From Inonotus obliquus (lineage: Eukaryota; Basidiomycota; Agaricomycetes; Hymenochaetales; Hymenochaetaceae), in the NCBI GenBank assembly GCA_032164295.1, contig JAJHTX010000003.1:2232001-2296000 (forward strand): a DNA stretch of 64,000 nt, in the 5' to 3' direction. The position numbers and the translations under genes are program-made. This document shows, piece after piece, positions 30,487 through 44,808 of the stretch (position 1 is its first letter; each line of letters starts with the position of its first letter). A model generated the notes under the pieces. It saw only the letters and a program-made list of their open reading frames with translations, made no database searches and was not told the DNA's origin.

Positions 30487-33201
30487 CTACAAAGATCTCC
30501 GCGGTCTCTTCCTAGACCTTCCCTCCGCCATCGACCCATTACCACGCCTTCCATCATCCGAATCGCTCGAGCAACTCTCCGACATCTCGAACTCTTTCAC
30601 TCTATCGCCGTCATCAGGTCCGAGCGTGCTGCGTTTCGCTATCTTCTTCTCAACGTATTGCCCACCCTCTGCTCCTTTGAACAGGAAGATACCACTACGA
30701 AAAATAGGTCACAATTGTGAGCAAGAAACGCGAGGCCAGCATACTTCTACAACTAACCTTTTACCGATAACCTTGTATTTCGTCTTCTTCCTATTTCTTG
30801 TCACCTGAGATGGCTCGGTAGATTTGTTTGTCGGAATTAAAGTGTTGGCTGCATCTCCTGTACTGCCCTCGACTGGATTGAGATTCATGGGCAGACATCG
30901 AGCGAGGTACTTGACAACGACATCTGCGTCCCCGAGGAGTTGATACTGGCGAACGATGCCCACTTACATTATAGTATTCGACAGGAAAGTTCAAATAGAG
31001 GAACTTACATGCGATACGATGTGTGATAGAGGCGTCTTGTTGATGACAATCTAGGAAATTGCGTCAGTAGATGATCAGAGTTATATCCTAATAAACCCAC
31101 CGTAGTTACACCATGAGGCAAGTGGGCTATATTAACAGACTGTCAGTCGAATTAGTTGCGTTTTGAGAAGTCGATCTCTTACAGATAATCTCCGAAACTG
31201 GCCTAACTTTAAGTGAGGTACCCATGACTATCAAAAGGTCGGCTTTCACAATATCCTCAAATACAGTCTTATCAAAGGATTTCGGGAGTTTCTCTCCAAA
31301 GAAGGTAATATCAGGCTATTTCCGTGAAATCATGATAAGCGCCAAGAAGAAAAAAACCTATACATCTGACACGGCATACCTTCATTATTCCGGGTGGCAA
31401 CGGAGGAAAGACCTCTTCTGGCTCATCACTCTCCCAACCATCATTCCTCTTCTTTTTCTTCTTCTTACGCCGAACCTTCTTAGGCTTGAGAACCGTTTCA
31501 GTATTGCAATTTGGACATAATGGAATGCGCTGTGCAAATAGGGCGTCCTTGATGGTGTCGCCATTTGCGGTGAGATGGCAATTGATGCATGTCGCTGTCG
31601 CAAAAGAACCATGACATTGCACAACCCTCGTGATGCCGCACATCTCTTCAAGACCGTCGATATTCTGGGTGTAATTCTGAAGCAGGTTGCAGTGAGTTTT
31701 GGCTTCATAGAATGGTGCACCGTTACGTACTCTAAGAAGCTAAAACATAGCGTGTTAGTTGGGAATATTGTTAGCTACAGGACGGTACATTACCTTTCCC
31801 CTCTTTTCTAGGGCCCTGATAAACCGGTGGCAATGAGAGGGCGTGAGATTCTTCGGGTACATCTTACTATGAGAATTCAACGCCTCTCTTATGTGCTTTA
31901 TCGTGTTGTAACTTACTGTGCGAACGAACTTTGAACCGCAGCGGGTCAGAATTTGCTCATTGAGAACGCTAACCGTGCTTACTAGAATACTAAACCGTCA
32001 CCATAATGAGCCTTCTTCCATGAAAACGGATGTCATATGCTTACCAGAAGGATCTTGTTTAAAATAATTAATGTCGAACCTGAACAAATTAGTATCTTTG
32101 CCTAAATACCAGCGACAGCGGCAGTGACTCACATTTGTTGAGGATCATCCAAATCGTACATCCCACTCGATGTCAGTTGGGTATATAAACCGTCTTGCGA
32201 GCGAAAGTCCGGAATGCCGCAAGAGACACCTTACAAAGTAAAGGCGTTGTCATTTTTCATGTCATTCGGGAACAGAACTCTGCCGAGGACTCACTAATAC
32301 CCGCTCCAGAGAGTACAATGATGTTCCTCGAATTGTTGATTCTGTCCACTACTTTCCTGAGCAGTGAGGACTTCTTGGACCACGTGCGTAACGTCGGCAG
32401 TCGGCGCCGAATGCTAGATTGGGCATCAGTACGAGTTTACATTCCAAATATCACATCGAAAACGGACACGCGGAAGGCAGCTGCCTTTAATAGCGGAAAC
32501 AGCCCCTTGTCGTCCAGCTTGCGTTGGTCTCTCGTCTGTTATAAAAATAAGAGTCACTACAACTTCAAAAATAAATAAAAGGAAGCCTACAAGGAGAACT
32601 CCCAGAGTGTAGAAGAGTTGCTCGAGCGGAATTTCTTCACCAAGAAAAAAAGCCTCGAGCCAGTATTCCTCCCCTGTACCGCGGTATGTCACCAAAGGAA
32701 CGAAGCAAATTTAGTTGAATCTCGGCACTCACCATACGTTTCAAGGGTATGGATTCGGATCGCCTGCTCCATAGGATGAACACCAGCTTTTTCAGTCGAA
32801 AGAAAGGATTTATTAGAACGTAATTTTTCAAGAAGTCGAGCGGAGAAATTGGACGAGCAGTCTCGCCATGTCAAAGGAAATAAGTCAACGAAAGAAATAC
32901 CTTTGTTATAATAGCTCCAAAATTCGGAAGGGTTATCGGCATATCCAAGCGGCTCTATGCAATCTCCAATGTGCTCGTTCAAATCTTTGTCTACTCCCAG
33001 TAGATCTGTGCCCAACTCGTCCTCAACATCGCTATCATAGTCAACGGTAAGATCGAAATCATCTTTGGTGATGGAGGTTTTCCGTGGTTGTATTACTAGT
33101 CCCTCTAAATAGCTTTGCTGGGATTTGAAAGGAGAAGTCTTTAAGCGTACAGATAGCTCTTTCGACCTGAGGAAACTCCCTGGGGGCGAGGACGGAAACA
33201 T
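30487..33201 (-). CDS. Class I sirtuin (Sir2/Hst1-type NAD-dependent deacetylase)
   Basis: NAD-dependent protein deacetylase. Catalytic motifs in order: [15 protein letters not shown], then [18 protein letters not shown] across an intron, [20 protein letters not shown] (catalytic His), the zinc ribbon TCINCHL ... LCPNCNTE, and [19 protein letters not shown] with [16 protein letters not shown]. The N-terminal region of about 170 residues is acidic and follows the Hst1/Sir2 pattern ([20 protein letters not shown]). A basic insert [13 protein letters not shown] with an acidic stretch sits right after the zinc ribbon. The C terminus is Ser-rich and basic (SRKRPRRSL), a likely nuclear signal. The start at 33201 ([13 protein letters not shown]) is the first ATG of the exon; an upstream ATG at 33313 could not be spliced in frame. 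About ten introns. Confidence 0.87.
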
Positions 33202-33599
33202 AGAAGCATGCAAGATGGTGGTATAAGGAGAGGAACGACCCAGTTACCGCTTCAGTTGTGGCGGTAGATGTATCACGTAAGCTGAGGTTAGGCCTTTGCT
33301 TCATCGAGGACATTCGTCACATAACTTTTCATGGGTGGTGTAATTTTATCGAAATCGAGGCGTAGTACAGTGATGTAGCATACAAACATTCGATCAGAAG
33401 AAGTCGAGTTTCTGAAGAATCAAGGAATTATGCAAAAATAATGCAAAGCAGGGGATACCAAAAGGTGAATGGGAATTACAGAAAAGAGGGTGTAAATGAC
33501 AAATGCAGATGCACTAAATGAGAAGAACACGCCAAACACACACCCAACCAGGCGATGCACTTAAACAGGATGAGGAGACGCCAGTCACGATGCACGGCC

Positions 33600-34207
33600 T
33601 CAAAGGCGTGTGATGGCTTTGGAATCCAGCGGCATACCTATCGCAACGAGTCAGCGATCGTAATACAAACGAAACAAGCAAGCTCACCAGAAGGATCGAT
33701 CCCATTCTCCGCAAGCATTCTATTGTGTCTGATCAACCTTGCCTGGTCAAAGCTATGGTACAAGGTCACCATCGGTCGCAAATATCATGACCTTATGATG
33801 TGTGTACAACTCACTTGACACGTTCCCTGCGCATAATCTCCTGTACCTCCCGTACGCCACGCTCATCCAATCCAGCACGGGGGTCACCATTACGAATGTT
33901 CGCTTCAATATCGAACGCTGAGCTATTCAACCCCTGACTGGCTTGATCCGCGAAGGTTGAAAGAGGCTGATAATTCCGCAAAGTCGGGAACAAGGAGCGG
34001 ATGCGCGAGGGGAGATGGGGAATGATGACGTGTCTGTAGTAGACAGTTACTAGAAATCATTAAATGCTTCGTTAGCGCTGGTGATGAAAGATATGTATGC
34101 GGATAGCCGTGGGCATTGCACAGGCGGACTGCGCAACGAAGCAAAGGTAGTCACTTACAGAGAATAAGAAGTGAAGTGAAAGCAAGGATCGATAGGATGA
34201 AAAGCAT
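33600..34207 (-). CDS. DUF2015 small membrane-anchored protein
   Basis: Fungal protein of unknown function, DUF2015 family. An N-terminal hydrophobic anchor MLFILSILAFTSLLILL is followed after the first intron by TVYYRHVIIPHLPSRIRSLF, then the family core SSAFDIEANIRNGDPRAGLD and VREVQEIMRRERV, NFDQARLIRHNRMLAENGID and PSGMPLDSKAITRL. The LD(E)..V..IM....V.FD.AR.......NGI...G.P.D pattern is the DUF2015 signature. Four exons, about 125 residues. The N-terminal helix could be a signal anchor. Confidence 0.85.
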
Positions 34208-34489
34208 GTTGCTTGTTGGCTGTTACGATGTAGTATTTACGGTAGTGAACGCTGTTTTACTGAGGCGGGTGAGGTTGCACAGCACTACAGTGCTACCCAG
34301 TTACTTCCGAAGTGCATCCACCCTTATTTAGAAGTAATTTCCCACGAGTCATCCCGCGTCAGAACTTAATTTGCCTGGGTGGGGAGTAATTCATTTATTG
34401 CGTTTGCAAGACCTCCCATACGCGACTCACCATCTTTCTACTCTTCATAATTACATTGACAATTCAGCTCATTCCATCAAACAGATACT

Positions 34490-36517
34490 ATGGGAGACCT
34501 ATCACCTGAGCTCTCTCTACTGCAAGAAACTTTGGAGGTGAATCAGCTCTTCCTTTTATTCCTTGTCATTCGTATAATGACCACGAACGCAAATCCACCG
34601 TCGTGTTAGGCGGAATACTGTCCCCCTTTAGACACTACTATTGTGGCCCTTCTCATGGCGGATCATATTTCTGGGAGCAAGCCAAACGAGGAGACTTTCA
34701 AGACCCTGAGGGATCAGCTTAGTACACTTGCCGCGAGCGCTACAATCGATCAGGATGATCTTTCGAAGCGCCTCGATGATTTGCAGGTGGCTGCTGCAAC
34801 TGACGATAGCACTAGTCGTGACGCCGATAGCATTTTCTCCCAAACCGGCTTAGATGCGAGCTCAAGTTCTGTGTCGTCCAGCTCACCACCTGGCGAAATC
34901 GTCAAATCCCCTCAATCCGATTCCGCTTTTGCTTTCCTCCAAGCTTCATTCCCGCACATGTCCTTGGACAAGCTTCGATGCCGCTTGGGTGAAGTAAATT
35001 TTGACATGGAGAAAACTGTGGAGGACCTTCTGAGCGAAGAGTATGTCAAGGAACTGGAAGAGCGTGGTTTTCAGGACGAATCACTCGATGAAGAATTGGA
35101 ACGGTGGACTGTTGCTTCCAAGAGATCGAAGCCACCTTCTCCTCGGGCTCAACCTAGCGCTGGCAAGAAACGCAAAGCGAAAGGAAAGACCATTGCACTC
35201 AATGACGTCCGCCAGAGGCAGCATATGCACCGCGGGCCACGAATCCATTCGGCTGGTGATCCTTGGAGCCAGATGGCTTCCATATCCTCTTACCTCGAAT
35301 CTTTGCTGGACTGTCCTTCATCTTTCTTTCAACCATTTTTCCATAACCCAAAGTATCCGACTCCGTCTTCGGCAGTCCGTGCTGCTCTGGCGTCCGTGGA
35401 GAAACGGCGCCGTGACGAATCTCAATCAGAAAACAGGGATGTCGACACGACACAGTATCTGTCTCTTATGGAGTTCATAAGAGCTTCACCCGAATTTGAT
35501 TTTGACAGTCTCGACCATGAGGCTACCAACCAAATCTGCGCTGATGCCGAAATGTCGTTGGGCGCAGCGGGTGGCTCGCCGGACGTAGCACTAGACCTTG
35601 TGAAGCTCCTGCATGAGCTAGAGTTAGATAGAGAGAGTGCGCAAGAGATGGGCGTCTACCATTCACCAGTATCTCCTTTGCTCACAATTTCCACATCGCA
35701 AATTTCCATTACTGGCAAAGTGGCGAACACAACGAGCTCCGCACCTGTTTCTCGGACATCCCAGATATTACTATCGGCACCGCCGTCGGCGACTTTGAAA
35801 CAGCGACCACCACCATCACCGAGTGAGAATGCATGGCAAACAGTCGCTCCTGCGAGGCGAAAGCCACCTGGCGTTCACCCTCTCGCAGTACATATACCTG
35901 CATACGATCCCAACAACGTCCCGCGTCGAAAATCACGGAATAGTACCAACAAGTCTGGTTCTGTGAGTGCGAACGCTAGTCCAGCTCGTGGCAAAGCTAT
36001 TCTAGGGGGTTACAAAGCTCGGATCGAGGCTTGTCATGCGAAACGCGACGAGGCACTGCGTACGGCAAGTCGACATTGGAATTACGGGGGAGCACGGAAT
36101 CGTGGTGGAGAGGTTGCGTTGTATTATGCGATGGAAGCACAGAGGCTTCGTACTGAAGGGCAACAGCTCCAGCTTGATGCTATGAGGGAGCTCGTGGACG
36201 GGAAACGGTACGGCTTTAATTTTCATTCCCTGAATCATTACGTTATGTTAATTTCGACTCTCCCCCGCCGAAGACGTGCAGGGACAGATACGGATTCAAT
36301 CGATGTGCATCACTGTACAACATCCGAAGCACTCACGATTGTACGCGAAGTTCTAGAGGAAGGTTGGGTGTGTTCTGCACGTCCGTTGCACGTTATCACG
36401 GGACGCGGTAATCATTCGACTGGAGGTGTCGCTGTGCTTGGTCCAGCTGTGAAGAGGACTCTCGAGAATGATGGATGGACTGTTGGACATCGGAATGGAG
36501 GCTTAATTGTAAGGTAG
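34490..36517 (+). CDS. CUE2: CUE2-like Smr-domain protein (no-go decay endonuclease type)
   Basis: CUE-DUF1771-Smr architecture, as in yeast Cue2, which cleaves mRNA in collided ribosomes during no-go decay. Exon 1 (34490-34537) MGDLSPELSLLQETLE joins AEYCPPLDTTIVALLMADHI. A CUE-like region is FAFLQASFPHMSLDKLRCRL with GEVNFDMEKTVEDLLSEEY. DUF1771 is at about residues 485-555 (YKARIEACHAKRDEALRTAS ... MRELVDGKR). The Smr domain has IDVHHCTTSEALTIVREVL and ITGRGNHSTGGVAVLGPAVK. The usual Smr DxH(G) site reads DVHH, keeping Asp and His. The open frame also runs through a candidate 66-nt in-frame intron at about 36209-36274. 651 residues if it is retained, 629 if removed; removal joins DGKR directly to the Smr domain, as in relatives. 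Confidence 0.88.
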
Positions 36518-36783
36518 CCGTGGCGACGATCACTTAGACATGAATTTTGCAAGAATCGGCTGTATCGTTAGTTTCTTGTGTATCTCTAGCACCTCGTAAG
36601 TATTAGAGCGCCATCCTCAGGTTGCGCCAAAGCTATAGAAGAATTGGTAACATTCTTCAATCACACCGTTTGATCCGCCGTTCACGTATGAAAACTGAGG
36701 CACACAATAGAGATGTAGAGAATAAGATAATTATGCATTAATACTACAAACGGGAATACATTTTGCGAGATGATGCAAAATCA

Positions 36784-38094
<1,311 letters not shown>

Positions 38095-38531
38095 GCTATT
38101 TTACTTGGACATTTATTTTTTGATTTCGTTATATCTGTGTACTATCTATTATTCACGTGTAGTTATACATGGTGTCCATCCATGAATAAGCATTCACACG
38201 GATTCTCCGATAATTGTCCGTGAGATGAGTTCGAGCTTAAAACTGGTGTGCCTGAGCCTCAAAGGCTAAGTTGAGAGGATGGTGCGTGGATTGGGCTGAA
38301 TAGATTGAGTGTTTTGAGGAGGGCTACGCTGACACGCCTGGTTGTACGCGTGGGAGGAACTATGAATTGGAGTGAATTCTATATGCTGGAGAAATCTCTG
38401 AACAGTGTCGGACTCGGGTCTCGCACCGTATTACTCTCCTGTCTACTCCCACTACCAATCTATACTTCCGTCCTTAACAATGCAATCCTTTCCCTCGACC
38501 TTCTCATCTTCATCTATTCTTCCCTACTACT
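38095..38531. other. Intergenic region between H3 and the second F-box gene
   Basis: H3 3' flank on the left, pyrimidine-rich leader just before the F-box ATG on the right. No other feature. Confidence 0.45.
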
Positions 38532-39876
38532 ATGCCTTTCCTCAACGACCTCCCAAATGAGACCCTCTCAACCGTATTCGCCCATCTCAACAAGTCTTCT
38601 CTCTCTGCTCTCGTTCGTGTATCCCACCGCTTACAAAGCGTTGGTGAACGTCTTCTCTACAGTGATGTAGTCATAACAGACTCGGTCGATAGTGATCCTG
38701 GTATCGTCGTCACTCCCAAGCGTTTACTCAACTGTTGTGCTGCTATAATCCGTCGTCCAGATCTGGCCCAATGCATCCGACGTCTAGTCGTCCGTTGGAC
38801 GCGTGATCGAGCGCGTAAACATCACGAATGTTCACTGGCACAGGATGTACTACCTGCTTTACATCTCCTTCTCCAGAATTCCAACCAGATTGAAGTACTC
38901 GAGTTATATCTTGCTGGCCTACCTCCAAGCTTTGACTTCAATGCCCTACTCTCCGGAACTTCCTTCCGACTTCGTAGATTCGCGTTGAGCGGAAGTACAG
39001 ACGCTCTCATCGATTCGTTCCTCCGTACTCAACCTTCACTCGTATTCCTCCACCTCCCAGATCATCGAACCCCACTATTACTTCGACGAGAGGACATACC
39101 TCTACTAGAGACGTTCCGGGGTGATCTAAACTGTGCCTCCTCAATCATCCCTGGTCGACCCGTGTCTGCTCTCATCCTAAGTGGGCATGAACCTTCAGGC
39201 CAACTTCTCACCCCGCTCGGATACAGCACACGCCCCATCCGCAGACTCGACCTTAGCGCATTATCAGTTACGCCGACTCAACTGCTCACGATCTCAAAGC
39301 ATCTCACGGCATTGGAGATACTCCGCATGCGACTCGCCCTGCGGCATACCTTACACTTTACATTCTCCGGAATGGTAAGCAAATTATTCCCCTTTTCTCC
39401 CTTCCTTCCTTCACAAACAACACCTCCCTTCTGAATGTGTCACGGACGCGAAATACCCTCCACCCTTCAATTTCCCATCCCCCAAACCTCCCCCATCCAT
39501 TCACCTTCCCCAACCTAAAACACGCGTTTGCATTGCCCACGGAGAAACTTGACTGAAAAACTTCCCTTCTCCTTCTATCAATCTGCCTATCCTCGGGTTC
39601 TCGGCGGTTTGCCATTACCCGTAACTCCCGTAGATGCTCCTATCCGCATTAACACAGGTCCTAGGCGCTTTCCAGCACCTCGCATACCTAGACCTCTCAC
39701 CGACAAGTGTCGACGGTGTCATCGGCGTCCGTAACGAAGTCGAAGAGTACTCCCTCTGTTCCGCCTGGTCATCCGTCGCTCCATCACTCCGTCGAGTCAA
39801 ATTCCCTTCCGGCACCGATTGGTCGCTCTCGCCCGATGGGATCTGGCGTCCTGTGTCTATTTCTCCGAGCCCATAG
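38532..39876 (+). CDS. F-box protein
   Basis: Probable SCF ubiquitin ligase adaptor. The N terminus has a clear F-box: MPFLNDLPNETLSTVFAHLN then KSSLSALVRVSHRLQSVGER. A leucine-rich region follows: LEVLELYLAG-type block (NQIEVLELYLAGLPPSFD), FLRTQPSLVFLHLPDH and RRLDLSALSVTPTQLLTISK. The main exon ends near 39374 at FTFSGM with donor GTAAGC. A final exon from about 39633 reads LSALTQVLGAFQHLAYLDLS and PSLRRVKFPSGTDWSLS. The roughly 260-bp gap between them is longer than other introns here and may hide a small exon I could not place (39500-39545 encodes PNLKHAFALPTEKLD in one frame). Confidence 0.78.
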
Positions 39877-40516
39877 TTCTGGGTTCCGTAATCCAGTCAG
39901 TTCGGACTCAAATTGGGTTACGACGGCTGATGTAGGCCTCACGAGGGACACATTTCTCGCGATGAGCATCCGACAATTTGCACACGGATTATTTCTTTGA
40001 GTTATCTTACGGTCTTTCTCCCGGTTCTCTGATCATATCATCCATTCCCGTACTATATTGAATCAGCGTCAATCTAATGACCTCATGTATTTTCTTTTGG
40101 TTTCGATCCATATTGGAAATATCGTCAGCAGACCTCCAAAATTCCGAGGCTCAGGCCATCGGTCTAATCTTACTAGACCGTACACAGCATAACAAGGATA
40201 AAGATAATGATCGCGATAATGTAAGTGGTCCACTGCTCCGGCAGAAAAACAACACTGGTCCCTTCGTCACTGACTGAAGGGATATGGACACGGAAATACG
40301 AAGGGAAAAAGAATAAATGAGGGTATTGCCTCCAGTCAAAGCTACTTTACAGAACTCATGATCCGTTGAGCGAAAGCGACGCTACGGCATCCCGGGTATC
40401 AGCGAGAAATAACAATTATAGTGCGAAAAGAAAACTAAAACGGTGGCGTGGGTTCACCTTCACCGACAATAATGGTGGCTCTCGGAGTCCGTTAGATGTG
40501 GATAGCAGATGGCCTT
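39877..40516. other. Intergenic region between the convergent F-box and RGD1 genes
   Basis: AT-rich 3' flanks of both genes. No other feature recognised. Confidence 0.4.
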
Positions 40517-43321
40517 TTACGCCTCCTCGCTTTCATCGATAAATATATCAGTATAGTGCTCCAGAATAGTCTCAATAGCCTAATGTAAGGGGGCAATAAG
40601 CACCGGAATCATGACACAAAAATAGACAACGACCGTTCCAACGCACTTTATTCTGGTATGCCGCGTCTGCCATGCCGTTAGTCTGCTGCCCGCCCGGCAC
40701 GCCGGTTGGTAGCCCGAATAGAGTTGGCCCGAATACAATGGCTATATTCGAAATAGACATTGAGTTCTCGGCTTCGTGTTGCACCACCCTGCGAAAGCGG
40801 AAACACGAATGTGAAAACTGGGCAAATCAGGGGGATAAAACCTAACTTACTTATGCAGATGGCCCATGAAGTACTTTAACGTGGCATAATTTGGATCAGG
40901 AAGCTCGTTGACCCTCTCGTGAAGCCGGATATGTCGAAGTCGGTCATTCTCAATTTCTAAACAGTGCAAATGTGAGAATGAACGGAAGCTGTAAAAGCAG
41001 AGGTAAATCGCCGTACTTGCAGCTTCAATGAAACCTTGGTGGAGGGCTTGGGTTAGAAGAGGATCTGGAAGCTCTCGCAGCCAAAGCTTGAGAACACTCG
41101 TAACGTTATTAATATCGGACGACCATTCATCGGCGTCGAGATTAACCGTGTCGATGTCTGTTTCAGTAATGGCAAGTCAATGAATGAATCAAAGTATTCA
41201 CTACAGAACGCCTTTCCTTTATCGAGACGTTCCTTTAATTTTAAGACTTTGGTGATTGTACCGCTTATTCTGTACAAACCCTGCGAAGTCAACCCGTACT
41301 TTTCGATGGCTGAACAACACTTCTCCACAACAGGGGGGATCTCAACGTTATCCCGGGTCATTTGCTCAGAAAGATCTACACCAAACGTGGGACGCCCCTT
41401 GTCAGCGGCCTGATGTTGACCGTTTGAGTGCGCAGTCGTTCCGGATACCGCGGATGTGTTGGCTGCAGGATTCGAGTACACTTTGTCTGTGTTGCTATAA
41501 GTAGGCAGAGGCGGGAGCTGTATTGAGAAAGGGGTTAATGCAAGTTTAGACCTCATTTCCTGCCACTCACATAGCCTTCATCCTGAGGACCTTCCCTCCT
41601 CGGACCACGGTAAGCTTGGCCCCCATGAGCGTAAGCATAATTTTGCATGTAAATCTTGAAGTCGCCACGGTTGTCGATTGATTCAATAACAGACTTCAGT
41701 CCTTGAGCTGGAGTAGTGGTTTAAGTTAGAGCATACGTTTCCCTATCAATCAAGAACGAACCATCTTCAGATGTCGTCGGCGCGAGGGTCGTCCCGTCAC
41801 TGAGAACAACCGTCTCAAATAGATAGGCGTATCGAGTGAGATGATATTGAGTGCCCAAGTCAATTTCATCCGCGCATTCTTTCAAAGCCTGAAAACGTGA
41901 AGATCATTCAGACGGACGAGGAAGTAGTGTACGAGAGATATTTACACGTAGTATACGAGGTAATTGGAAGTTGAAGTATTCCTGTCGCATGGACTGTGTA
42001 TCTAATACTGCTTTTCGATATACATCAGAAGCCGTCGACATTCGTGCTCGTACATCATCCTCCTGCCGTTGAATCTACAAGCGATAGTCAGGAATAACAC
42101 GCAGATAGCCGAAAGTACACGGACGTTTTGCGGATTCTTTCCCTTGAGAAGTAAACCACCTTTCTGGACAGCCTTCCCCAAGGCTCTCTTTCCGCCACCC
42201 CCCGAGCCCGGCGATCTCATTGCTGTCTCCTTCATAGATTCACCTTCTTTCGCAACGAGAACACGCTCAAGTTCCTCTGCGGTCATGTCAAACCGAGATT
42301 TGCTTTTCTCCATGGCAGCCTCTGATTCTTGTAAGCTGCGTTCATAGCGTGTTGCAAGCTCCTTGGTCTTCAACCGAAATCACAATTAATCAACCGGCTA
42401 CTGAGGCATATCGGCTATGACAGACCTGTTTGCGATTCTTGTCAACCTCCTTGGCAAGAGTGGCCAAGTCCTCGCTCATCTCGTTCAGTCGTTGAGCAAA
42501 ACGTATTCGGTTTTCTGCCATAGTTTCGTGAACCTTCATGCATGACTGCCAAGCATTGACATATGTCCTGAAACATGGCATTAAAAACCAGATATTGACG
42601 AGCGATGCACAACGTACCCCGCCTTCCCGTCATTCATGGAATACACTTCAGACGTGGACTTCGAGAGCTTCTGCATACTTCTGCCGTATTCCTCTTCAAG
42701 TACAGCCCGCTTCTTGAAGAAAACGGACGCCTCCTACACAAACCGGTGAAACGCTGCTTCCCTGTACGGCACAACATTGACCTACCCGACAAGAAACCAT
42801 ACTTTGCTTTATTCGATCGAGCAAGAGAGGGACACCGCACTGCATCCAGACGTGTGGCATTAACGGTTTGTATTAATACACCAATATACACGACTCACAT
42901 CCATATCGCAAAGAGCTCTGAGCACATTCTCATCAAACGTAGGCTCAACGACTTGCACTTGCTCGCCAGCGACAGACGAAGCCGTCTCCTGTCGCTCTAA
43001 CGTTGACACGCTGTCCCTCCATTTCATTGGTGGCGCCGGCTGCTTGGCTGAATTATCGTAGGAGGACAGAGGGGGTGGCGAGATTGACTTTGAAGGTGCA
43101 GAGGGAGGAGAAGCAGGGAAAGATGATGAAGCATTGCTGGAAGAGGGTTCCCTGCCCGATGGAATTGAAGCTAGGGTCGGTCTCGTTTGTTGAGTATGTG
43201 AAGCATGGCTTGCGGTTGGAGACAAACTGGGAGCAGCGTCTACGTAGTCCCAGGAAGAGTTGAAGTGGTGTTCGTCGGGCATATGACCAGACGGTGAAGA
43301 AACCATTGCAGCAGCAGCCAT
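40517..43321 (-). CDS. RGD1: F-BAR / RhoGAP protein, Rgd1-like
   Basis: Rho GTPase-activating protein with a membrane-curving F-BAR domain; yeast Rgd1 acts on Rho3 and Rho4 in polarity and stress signalling. A Ser/Pro-rich N-terminal region of about 130 residues (start MAAAAMVSSPSGHM at 43321) is followed by the F-BAR region: LLLDRIKQSMVSCREASVFF, KKRAVLEEEYGRSMQKLSKS, YVNAWQSCMKVHETMAENRI, RQEYFNFQLPRILRALKECA. The RhoGAP domain has PPVVEKCCSAIEKYGLTSQG, LYRISGT (arginine finger), VTSVLKLWLRELPDPLLTQ and NSMSISNIAIVFGPTLFG. The short last exon is AIETILEHYTDIFIDESEEA. About ten introns. Arginine finger and Asn of the GAP site are intact. Confidence 0.93.
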
Positions 43322-44808
43322 GCCCCTAGGCGAGTTTAGCGGTCGGGGGGAGTGAAGCAGTCGGTTGCAAGCCCAATTGTTACAGTAGCAGCGTGTGTGT
43401 AACTGTAACAGCTGCGTGAGTATCCCTTTTCGGCAATTCCCACAATTTATTTTTTTTTTTCCCCAACACGCGCCAAAATGGCTCTCTGCTCTGCTCCCTG
43501 ATTACCATCAACTCCTTGATCTCATCCTCCAGGCCCCATCTAATCTCTGTGCCTTCAGAAAAGCTTTATTATTGCTTCCAATACTACCCATCGTCCCATC
43601 CCCAGGTCGTTACCACGTTCACTCCAGCCTGCAGTGAGCGTCAATTCATATCCTTACCTTGCCTCGTGTATCAAACTTCATCCACACGATCCTTGCAGTA
43701 TCCAAAAGGACAACCCTCGACCTCTTCACCGTGATACACGTCAGTCGTGATAACATGTCATTACTTTCACGTTGGCAATTGAACACGAGTTCGGAGATAA
43801 TCATTGCAAGCTCATGTTGTCGGTCAGGTGCCATGGATCCAAGGCATACATTCGTCCAGTCTTGCTCATCGAAGGGCCTGGACTATGCTCAATAGGGCAT
43901 CTCCCTGACAAACTATAACATATGGAGAGAACGGATGAAATGAAAACTTCCGTCCAAAAGCTTGATACAACCAGCCAATGTTCTTCGTTCTTCCGGCTTC
44001 CCTCGACCTTCGCGTCTTCTGAGGTTCTGCAGCGGATACCGGTATTCAGTAGACTCGTTTGTGTTAGTCACTGATGGCCACCTACCTCACGGATGAAGCC
44101 TCTCCACGAAGGGACGACGACTACTGCAATATGGTCGAGACCCATCATGGCTCCACTACACCGGGTTCTGCGACTGTGTGTTCTCTCATTCCTTCGATCC
44201 CTCCGTTAGTAACTAACCATTATTCATACCTTTTAAGTCCGAAATGGGTTGATGAATCATGCAACATAGTTACGTGTAGCGTGAGTGCGCCAGTCGTTTT
44301 TGCAGCTTCCAATGCCTCCGGTATCTACTCTTAGCGAAACGGTTACTTGCTGGATAAACTAGTGGCTCTGATCGCCGCTTCACAGGCCAGATAAACGGTA
44401 ACTTCTTTGATCGGGTGACCTCCTTGCTAGTATTCCCGCTCGAGACTCTTCCTCGGATTCAGAAATTCAGGACAGCCGCCACAATTATGAAGATCGGCCA
44501 ATAATTCATCCATTCTCACTTCCTCTTTGGAGGTTCTCCGTAGTCGCGCCACGTTTGCCTCACGTACGGATCCCCATGCGATGACAAACTGTAATTATCC
44601 CGCGAGGGACGGGTCGGATGAAAAGGAATCTCATGTATAATTAAGCACGAAGCGGTATTCATTAGAGATCTTCAAACAAGATACAGGAAGCAAAGGTGCG
44701 GATGAGACTCCGAAACTACGTACGTACACGATTCGTAACTTGTTCTACTCAATAATGGCGTGACGGCATTATGGTAGCTCCTTTTCAGAGAGTCCAATAT
44801 CATCATAT
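43322..44808. other. Gene-poor stretch upstream of RGD1
   Basis: A poly-T run (43448-43460) lies near the RGD1 5' flank. Short open frames on both strands show no recognisable motif or consistent splicing. I see no gene I can support. Confidence 0.4.

Noticed and set aside
33202..33313. Start of the sirtuin at the upstream ATG (MSSMKQRPNLS)
   Set aside because: No GT-AG intron joins this frame to the exon beginning [12 protein letters not shown] without a stop.
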